Positions 56,875-64,000 of a stretch of DNA of 64,000 nt are shown here, piece by piece; the stretch's first letter is position 1; each line of letters begins with the position of its first letter. Source of the stretch: Corydoras sp. C115 (lineage: Eukaryota > Chordata > Actinopteri > Siluriformes > Callichthyidae); the NCBI GenBank assembly GCA_019802505.1, contig JAFMOC010000078.1:785001-849000 (forward strand). Direction: 5' to 3'. Position numbers and translations under genes: made by a program. Under the pieces are notes generated by a model, which made no database searches, had not been told where the DNA came from, and saw nothing but the letters and a program-made list of their open reading frames with translations.

Positions 56875-57340
56875 TCCCTTTGAGGACTGCATTTTCAGAG
56901 TTAAGATAATTTTCACTTACCTGAACTTATTTGTGGAATCTTAAATGATCTGATCATTTGCAGCTGCATTCTATAAGTTAAACAGAGCTTAGATTTATCT
57001 CTATGACATCCACTAGTCTCAACATTCCAAAGGGAACGTGTCATTATACTCTGTGGACAGTAAAGAACTTATAAAACCTAGAGTTTAACTAGAACTTATA
57101 AAACCTAAAGTTTATGTGTAGTTGTGACATATTCTGAGTGTTTTTACGCACCTTTTTTCTCTCTTGTATTATTCCTTTATTCTAGAGATTCAAATACACT
57201 ACCATACACTAAATTGACTATTATGCAAATGTAAAATAGCCACTTCTAGAGACAGCCAATAGCTACTTTCCTTACTGAGGAGTTTGAAACACGGGATGTA
57301 AAATGGGCTGGTTCAGGTGGCTGGCTAGCAGTTAAGCAAA
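56875..57340. other. no gene recognised
   Basis: AT-rich sequence with a short direct repeat (AACTTATAAAACCTA near 57065 and 57094). Confidence 0.35.
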
Positions 57341-57341
57341 C

Positions 57342-57659
57342 CCACACTATATAGGGCAATGTAGAGCATTCAATTTACCTTGAATCCATGTTTTTGTAAT
57401 GTGGAAGGAAACGTTTCACACACTGGGCAGATACACCCAGTACAGGGTGCCGATCTATTGCTGAGCACACACTTACTCACACAAACACACACACACAACA
57501 CACTATATATGGTAATCTAAAGCATTTAATTTACCTTGAATCCATGTTTTTGGACACAGACATGGGGAGAACATGGAAACACCACCCAAATTGGGATTTC
57601 AACCTGGATCCCCAGCACTGAGAGGTACACGTTCTAACCACTAAGCCACTGTGCTGCTC
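57342..57659 (-). mobile_element. SINE family A, rearranged
   Basis: The TTTACCTTGAATCCATGTTT block appears twice (57375 and 57530), so two partial copies are joined. Confidence 0.72.
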
Positions 57660-57759
57660 CTTAATGTATTTCATAAAATATAAATTGTTAAAAATGTGTG
57701 ATTTTGAAAGAATGAGCGAAAGAAATGATAAATACTTGAAACTCTACACACTTTTTCTT

Positions 57760-57801
57760 CTTATCAACACTATGGCCACACTTCGACACACACTACCTAT
57801 G

Positions 57802-57866
<65 letters not shown>

Positions 57867-58025
57867 CTTATGTTCAAAATTCAGTGAAATGTTGCCAGAT
57901 ACGTTACAATTCTATTTCCCAACCGTTTTTAATGCTTGTGCCCGTAGAGACCGAGGATCGGGTCGCCACCGCACAAGAGGTTCCCACGGGTTTGGAGTGC
58001 ACACAAAAACAAAAAGCAAGTGCAA

Positions 58026-58065
<40 letters not shown>
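57760..58065. repeat. dispersed repeat with two (CA)n tracts
   Basis: Partner of 9240-9545. CA tracts at about 57805-57863 and 58028-58063 bracket the shared block. Confidence 0.65.
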
Positions 58066-58066
<1 letters not shown>

Positions 58067-58069
58067 CGT

Positions 58070-58520
58070 TTGCCCTTATTTAGATATGTCTTGATGACCA
58101 ATAATAATTGGTATTAAGTATAGTATCAGAGTGTGTGCTTAAACTTACAGTCTAAATGAATCCACTGGTGTAATTGTGATTACATTTTGAATAAAAAATT
58201 AAGATGAAATACCTTTAACTTAAATCGACAATTATCCAACCAGCCTACGTGCTTCTTAAACATTGGCATGACATAAGCTACTATTGTTTATAAGTTCTAT
58301 TTTAAGCCATGAGCCCGAAAAACTTTCAGATTTTGAGAAGTGGGTCAACTTGAGATACAAAGTTTTCCATAAGAACGACATGGCATGGCTCAACTCGGCT
58401 TGTCAACCAAGCACAGCTTGGATTTGCATTTCCAAATCATTTGAACTGCCTTTCTGAGTGTGGTCTACCTACACCATTTGTCTTATTTGGCTCCATTCAG
58501 TCTGCCCTGCACAACTGTAT
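58070..58520. other. no gene recognised
   Basis: AT-rich sequence; no exon or listed repeat. Confidence 0.35.
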
Positions 58521-58534
58521 CATCTCAGACATCT

Positions 58535-59345
58535 CTAGTTTATTTAAATAGCGTTTTAAGCATTAAGTACATTGTACATTGTCACAAAGCAGCTTTACAG
58601 TGTTGTAAGCCTGAAACCCCCAAAGATGAAAAGATGCTGTTCCGGGAAGCCATCTCAACTCTGTAGAGTCTGTAGTATCTGCCTCTTTTAGTTCTGCTGC
58701 TCTAGTCAGTGATGCCGGAGTCACATGCTGCACTGTGTCAATCAATCACTTATTAATTAAATGCTGTGCTTTATTATCAGCTCTAACTGCCTTCCTCTAA
58801 CTGTCTGTTTCTTTTGAGGTGTGACTGGCTTCCTGGAGGTGGAGTCAGACCTTCATCCATGGCTCTGCTGACGAACACTGGATGGAACCTGAATATCAAT
58901 TGGACTGGCGGTCCTGCAGGACACCCTTAATGGACTCACATATAGTTCTCCAGTTGTTAGAGTTTTTCCATTTGTTAAATATCTGTACATTAGTGTCCTA
59001 CACTGTTGTTGCTGCCCGGCCGCTCAAGGAGGATGAGTCCCTCACTGAGTCTTGGTCCTCACAAGGTTTCTTCCTTAAATAACAACATAACAGGGAGTTT
59101 TTTCTTGCCACTGTCGCTTCGGCTTGCTTTTTGGGAGTTTAAAGGCTTTTCATTCTGTAAAGCTGCTTTGTGACAATGTACTGTTGTAAAAAGCGCTATA
59201 TAAAAAAATAACTTGAACTTGAACTTCAAAGGGCAAACTGAAGCGACAATGGCAAGAACAAACTCCCTGTTATTTTAACAAGAAACCTTGGGAGGACCAA
59301 GGCAGCATCAACAGTATAGGACAGCCATGTACAGATTGTGTGGTG
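58535..59345. mobile_element. family E pieces in minus, plus, minus order
   Basis: 58535-58625 is an inverted tail, 58640-59220 a plus copy ending AAGCTGCTTTGTGACAATGT, and 59225-59345 another inverted piece (AGAAACCTTGGGAGGACCAA). Confidence 0.65.
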
Positions 59346-59349
59346 ATCA

Positions 59350-59388
<39 letters not shown>
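59346..59388. repeat. (AAT)n microsatellite
   Basis: Continues after the SINE at 59712-59742, so the SINE sits inside it. Confidence 0.95.
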
Positions 59389-59389
<1 letters not shown>

Positions 59390-59708
59390 GCGGCACGGTG
59401 GCTTAGTGGTTAGCACATTTCCTGGTTCGAATCCCCGTCTGGTTGGAGTTTCCATGTTCTCCCCGTGTCTGCGTGGGTTTCCTCCGGGTTCTCCGGTTTC
59501 CTCCCACAGTCCAAAAACATGGATCAAGTCAATTGAATTCACAAAATTGCCCCATATAGAGTGTGTCTGTGTGAGTGAGTGTGTGCCTAGCGATGGATTG
59601 GCGCCCTGTCCTGGGTCTATCTGCCCAGCGCCCGAGACGTTCTCCCCTGGATTGGCATGGGGAACCCCCCCCGCGACCCTAATAGAGGATAAAGCGGGAG
59701 ATAATGAA

Positions 59709-59711
<3 letters not shown>
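59389..59711 (+). mobile_element. SINE family A in an (AAT)n tract
   Basis: About 22 bases before the B box are missing. Confidence 0.9.
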
Positions 59712-59742
<31 letters not shown>

Positions 59743-59982
59743 ATTTTATTTATTTAGTGCTTTAGGGACCTCAAAGAAGCTTTACAAAAACAAATAAGGC
59801 AGTCTATCATCAAAACACACAAGACATACTGTATTAAACATTAACGCAGTTCTAAAATAAGAAAAGCAAAATTAAAAAGCATAAACAGAAATAAGATATC
59901 AAATTATATTATATATTAAATATGTATTAAATATATTTTAGATTAATTTATATTAAATATAAATTAAATTAGAGGTTATTTA

Positions 59983-60315
59983 TCCATCCATCCATTATCT
60001 TCCGCTTTATCCTCTATTAGGGTCTCGGTGGGGTTCCCCATGCCCATCCAGGGTGAACATTTCGGGTGCTGGGCAGATACACCCAATCCATCGCTGGGCA
60101 CACACTCACTCACAAAAACACACTCTATATGGGGCAATTTGGAGAATTTAATTCACCTTGATCCATGTTTTTGGACTGTGGGAGGAACCCGGAGAACCCG
60201 AAGAAAGCCACGCGGACACAGGGAGAACATGGAAACTCCACCTAGACGGGAATTTGAACCGGGAATCCCTAGTGCTGAGAGACGAACATGCTAACCACTA
60301 AACCACCGTGCCGCC
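59983..60315 (-). mobile_element. SINE family A, complete
   Basis: (ATCC)n tail; small internal deletion near 60087 removes CAGGACAGGGCGC. Confidence 0.88.
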
Positions 60316-60525
60316 ATTGTCCATATTTAATAATTAATAATTAATGATTGGAAAACTATATAAGTCCAGTCCAATAGAAATCCAAGTTCCATCTATTATT
60401 TGTCGTAGCCGCAGTGATTCAGCAGAACCATGGATGAAGAGCTTTTGTTACGTAAAAAATCTATGAAATTAAAATGATGGAAATAAAATAATACAAATTA
60501 TTTTAATTAAATATTCTGTGGGTGG

Positions 60526-60886
60526 GCGACATGGTGGTTTAGTGGTTAGCAGGTCTGCCTCTCAGTGCTGGGGATTCAGGTTCGAATCCCAATGTGGGTG
60601 GAGTTTTCATGTTCTCCCTCTGTCCACATGGGTTGTCTCCGGGTTCTCCAGTTTCCTCCCACAGTCCAAAAACATGGGTTCAAGGTAATTGAATGCTCTA
60701 CATTGCCCCATATAGTCAGTATATGTGTGTGAATGAGGGTATAGGGTATGTGCAGAGTGATAGATTGGCACCCTGTCCTGGGTGTATCTGCCTAGCACCT
60801 GAAACGTTCTCTCCTGGATGGGCATGGGGAACCCCCCACGACCCTAGTAGAGAATTAAGCAGAAGATAATGAATAAATGAATGAAT
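60526..60886 (+). mobile_element. SINE family A, complete but diverged
   Basis: Head GGGCGACATGGTGGTTTAGTG; tail GAATAAATGAATGAATC. Confidence 0.85.
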
Positions 60887-60919
60887 CATACTATTTTTTT
60901 TATTATTCTGTATGTGGTC

Positions 60920-61402
60920 AGCGCTGTGGTTTATTGGTTAGCATGTTCGCCTCTCTTAGCGCTGGGAATCCCAATCTGGGTGGAGTCTCCATGTTCTCCC
61001 CGTGTCCGTGTGGGTTTCCTGCAGGTTCTCCGTTTTCCTTCCACAGTCCAAAAACATAGATCAAGGTGAATTGAATTCTCCAAATTGCCCCATATTCAGT
61101 GTGTGTCTGTGTGAGTGAGTGTGTGCCCAGCGATAGATTGGCACCCTGTCCTGGGTGTATCTGCCCAGCGCCCGAAACGTTCTCCCCTGGATGGGCATGG
61201 GGAACCCCCCCGCGACCCTAATATAGGATAAAGCGGAAGATAATAAATGAATGAATGAATGTCCATAAACCTGGATTCAAGGTGAAAAGTCTTTAAACTT
61301 TATAGTTTTTTTGTGTCTGTGTGAGTGACTGTGTGCCTAATGATAGATTGGCGCCCTGTCCTTGGTGTATGGGCCCAGTGCCCGAAACTTTTTCCCCTGG
61401 AT
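60920..61402 (+). mobile_element. SINE family A, full copy plus a headless copy
   Basis: 60920-61260 is complete; 61261-61402 repeats the 3' half and is cut by a family B SINE. Confidence 0.85.
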
Positions 61403-61612
61403 GGAGCAGTAGCTCAGTGGTTAGGGTGTTGGGTTATCAATCTGAAGGTTGTGGGTTTAAACCCCAGGCTCACTGAAGTTACCAATGTGGGTCCTTGAGC
61501 AAGACCCTTAACCCTCATTGCTCCAGTGATGTTGTGATTAACCCTGTGCTCACCTTGTAAGTCGCTTTGGATAAAAGCGTCCAATAAATGACCAAATGTA
61601 ATGTAATGGAAG
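61403..61612 (+). mobile_element. SINE family B, complete single copy
   Basis: A box TAGCTCAGTGG and near-B box GGTTTAAACCC, GTCCTTGAGCAAGACCCTTA in the body, and the L2-type tail GTAAGTCGCTTTGGATAAAA ending CAAATGTAATGTAATG. It interrupts a family A SINE whose end (GAAGGGCAATGGGAAAC) resumes at 61610. Confidence 0.85.
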
Positions 61613-61664
61613 GGCAATGGGAAACAGCCCCCGTCCACCCCCCGCAATGAAATGAGATGATTAT

Positions 61665-62308
61665 TCTGTATGTGTGTAATGAAAACCAGAGACCTTCTCC
61701 TAGAGACAAATATGGAATACTACCATTTATACGTGACATTATTAATTTTTTATCAATTACTCTTACCTTACTTCAAATTAGTTAAACACTGACTGTTTAT
61801 CTTTGTCTGCATGTTAACCTAATTGAAACATGCAGTGTATGTCTAAAAACATGAACTGTATTGGACATAAAGCATAAAAGCCAAATCAATACAATTCTAT
61901 AGAATTAGTCAGCAATAACTAAAATTAGTCCTTCAGGTGAATCTTAAATGACTTAATATTGAACAGAAAGTGCATTAGCTAGGGTGTACAATCCATTATA
62001 CTGTAGTCCACGGATGTAGACAGACTCCATCTGACCTTTGGCTTTCAAGACCACACTGGTGCTGAGCTGTTTTCCACCTCGGAGTTGGAAAAACCTATGT
62101 AAACAATACTCTGTCTTGTGTTTATAACTCTTGCACGTGATTTTAACTGGCGGAGGCAGGGATTAGTCTTACACCTCACAGTATGAAAGTAGAAAGTTTG
62201 ATTCCTTCGATTTCTCAGAAGCTTACCTCGATCCCACAATCCAACACACACCAGTGGCTGAATTTATGATACTTGACTTGCCTTAGATTCAAATGTGTAT
62301 GTTAATAT
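61665..62308. other. no gene recognised
   Basis: AT-rich single-copy-looking sequence; open frames unsupported. Confidence 0.35.
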
Positions 62309-62309
62309 T

Positions 62310-62548
62310 CATTTATTCATTCATTATCTCACACCAAGTATAAACTAGGACCAGGCACCCTCACTTACACAGACACACACAAACTAACACAATCACACTC
62401 TACATGAGGCAATTTAGAGCATTATATTTACCTTTAATCCATGTTTTTGTACAATGGGAGGAAACTGGAGGACACGGGGAGAACATGGAAACTCCACCCA
62501 GATAGGGATTCGAACCTGGATCCCCAGCACTGAGAGGCAACTGTGCAG
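62310..62548 (-). mobile_element. SINE family A, diverged
   Basis: Tail side heavily shortened; ends GCACTGAGAGGCAACTGTGC. Confidence 0.7.
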
Positions 62549-62669
62549 TTGTATGTAGAAATATTTTGTCTTTCCTGAGATGGGTTGGTCACTTGTCCAG
62601 GGATTTTCCATGTTTTTTTCCCACGTGAACTCAGGATTAGGCTCCAGTTGTCTTTACATTCCCAATCTT

Positions 62670-62701
62670 AGGTCAGGGTCAGGGTGCCAATCTATCACTG
62701 G

Positions 62702-62756
<55 letters not shown>

Positions 62757-62940
62757 GACTATATAGGTGTAATTTAGAGCAGCCAATTTACCTTGAATCC
62801 ATGTTTTTGGACTGTAGGAGGAATCTGGAGAACAGGGAGGAAACCCATGCAGACACGTGGAGAACATGGAAATTCTGCCCAGATTTGGATCCCCAGTGCT
62901 GAGAGGCAAACGTGCTAACCACTAAGCCACCGTGCCGCCC
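62670..62940 (-). mobile_element. SINE family A with expanded (CA)n
   Basis: The CACACAC part of the body has grown to about 50 bases (62703-62757); the 3' tail is missing. Confidence 0.82.
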
Positions 62941-63031
62941 CAAATTGCATCATATAAGCATAATATAGCATAAATATGTGCAAATGAATAATTGTAGATT
63001 TATATTTATATTATATTTATATTTATATATA

Positions 63032-63150
63032 TAGATTGGCACCCTGTCCTGGGTGTATCTGCCCAGCGACATTCTCTCCTGGATGGGCATGGGGAACCCC
63101 ACCGCGACCCTAATAGAGGATAAAGCGGAATATAGTGAATGAATGAATGG
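63032..63150 (+). mobile_element. SINE family A, 3' third
   Basis: From ATAGATTGGCACCCTGTCC to (AATG)n. Confidence 0.82.
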
Positions 63151-63162
63151 ATACATATAAAG

Positions 63163-63515
63163 GGCGGCACGGTGGCTTAGTGGTTAGCATGTTCTCCTCT
63201 CAGTGCTAGGGATTCCCGGTTTGAATCCCCATCTGGGTGGAGTTTGTTCTCCCCGTGTTCTCCCCGTGTCTGCATGGGTTTCCTCCGGGTTCTCCGGTTT
63301 TCTCCCACAGTCCAAAAACATGAATCAGGTCAATTGAGTTCTCCAAATTGCCCCATATAGAGTGTGTCTGTGTGAGTGAGTGTGTGTCCAGCAATAGGTT
63401 GGCGCCCTGTACTGGGTGTATCTGCCCAGCGCCCGAAACGTTCTCCCCTGGATGGGCATGGGGAACCCCACCGCGACCCTAATATAGGATAAAGCGGAAG
63501 ATGATGGATGGATGG
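63163..63515 (+). mobile_element. SINE family A, complete
   Basis: Carries a short local duplication (GTTCTCCCCGTG twice, 63245-63268). Confidence 0.9.
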
Positions 63516-63558
63516 AGATATATATATATATCTATATATATATAGTGGAACATGAGAC

Positions 63559-63602
63559 ATTATTGTACAGTTCACTGTAATCACAGTGAACTGTACAATA
63601 AT
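63559..63602. repeat. perfect 20-base inverted repeat
   Basis: ATTATTGTACAGTTCACTGT (63559-63578), four-base loop AATC, and its exact complement at 63583-63602. Confidence 0.95.
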
Positions 63603-64000
63603 AAATTAAAGATGCAGCTGTTTTAATAGCAAATGTGACCGAGGTACCTATTTTTAAGGGTAGATGGCGCCACCTTATGGCTCAAATCTATAATTTTAGC
63701 TGTTGTGGAGGAAGAACTGTTCGATGGGTACGAATATTAAAATATAAACACACTGTAAAATGTTTTAAATCATTCTTTATCAATTTAATGTTAGTGTAAA
63801 TGTATATAATACGTCATGATTTCGTATTTCGCAATTTTTGGTCCGCTTCTGTCGTTATGCCTTGTACTTACGGACATAGTGTGATAGACTAAATAACATT
63901 AAATAAATGGCTAATATGTTGCGTATAAATTGTTTAAATGCAAATCGAAAAGCTAGAATGTAGAAGGTAGTAAACGGACTAGACCCCGCGTTTGAGATCA
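63603..64000. other. no gene recognised
   Basis: Single-copy-looking edge sequence with GGTAGATGGCGCCACCTTAT near 63660; no exon supported. Confidence 0.35.

Overview
The window is eukaryotic, intron-rich, repeat-dense DNA that fits a teleost fish, most likely an otophysan such as a catfish or a cyprinid relative. The grounds are a very abundant tRNA-derived SINE with the DANA/Mermaid-type body seen in zebrafish and catfish, L2-type LINE ends, Tc1, hAT and pogo DNA transposons, long (TA)n and (CA)n microsatellites, and vertebrate-style exons with GT/AG borders. Species cannot be fixed from the sequence alone. There are no bacterial-type genes; most open frames are chance readings through SINEs or microsatellites.

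One gene is solid: a sphingomyelin synthase (sgms1-like) on the minus strand. Its first coding exon is at 5692-6127 and the next at 1574-1691, separated by a 4,000-base intron that is mostly repeats. The catalytic exons are not seen and should lie to the left of the window. Most sequence to the right of 6127 could be the 5' (untranslated-exon) intron territory of this gene, but that is inference. The protein starts like SMS1 but lacks the SAM domain.

Layout: 1-450 Tc1 end plus AT microsatellite; 0.6-5.7 kb sgms1-like intron with SINEs and a LINE-like end; 7.0-8.6 kb hAT element carrying two SINEs; 11-13.6 kb single-copy-looking DNA; 13.6-16.3 kb minisatellite built of 33/66-base units, interrupted by a small hAT element; 17.2-18.8 kb L2 fragments with a pogo/Tigger insertion; 21.3-28.3 kb hAT-derived repeats; 28.5-31.9 kb a 20-unit, 169-base tandem array made from a SINE head; 34.6-37.1 kb SINEs interleaved with (TA)n; 40.8-46.1 kb hAT copies; 50-54.2 kb tandem amplification of SINE halves together with a non-SINE segment that runs into CpG-rich sequence at 54.2-54.6 kb; 54.6-61.4 kb further SINE, hAT and LINE copies; 61.6-64 kb sparse repeats and edge sequence.

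The most interesting structures are the SINE-head array, which carries a CTCF-like core in every unit and has a one-unit relative at 23.5-23.9 kb; the SAM-less sgms1-like exon; the amplified segment next to the CpG-rich region; and small hAT elements with perfect 8-base target duplications. More than 50 copies or pieces of one SINE family cover roughly a quarter or more of the window.
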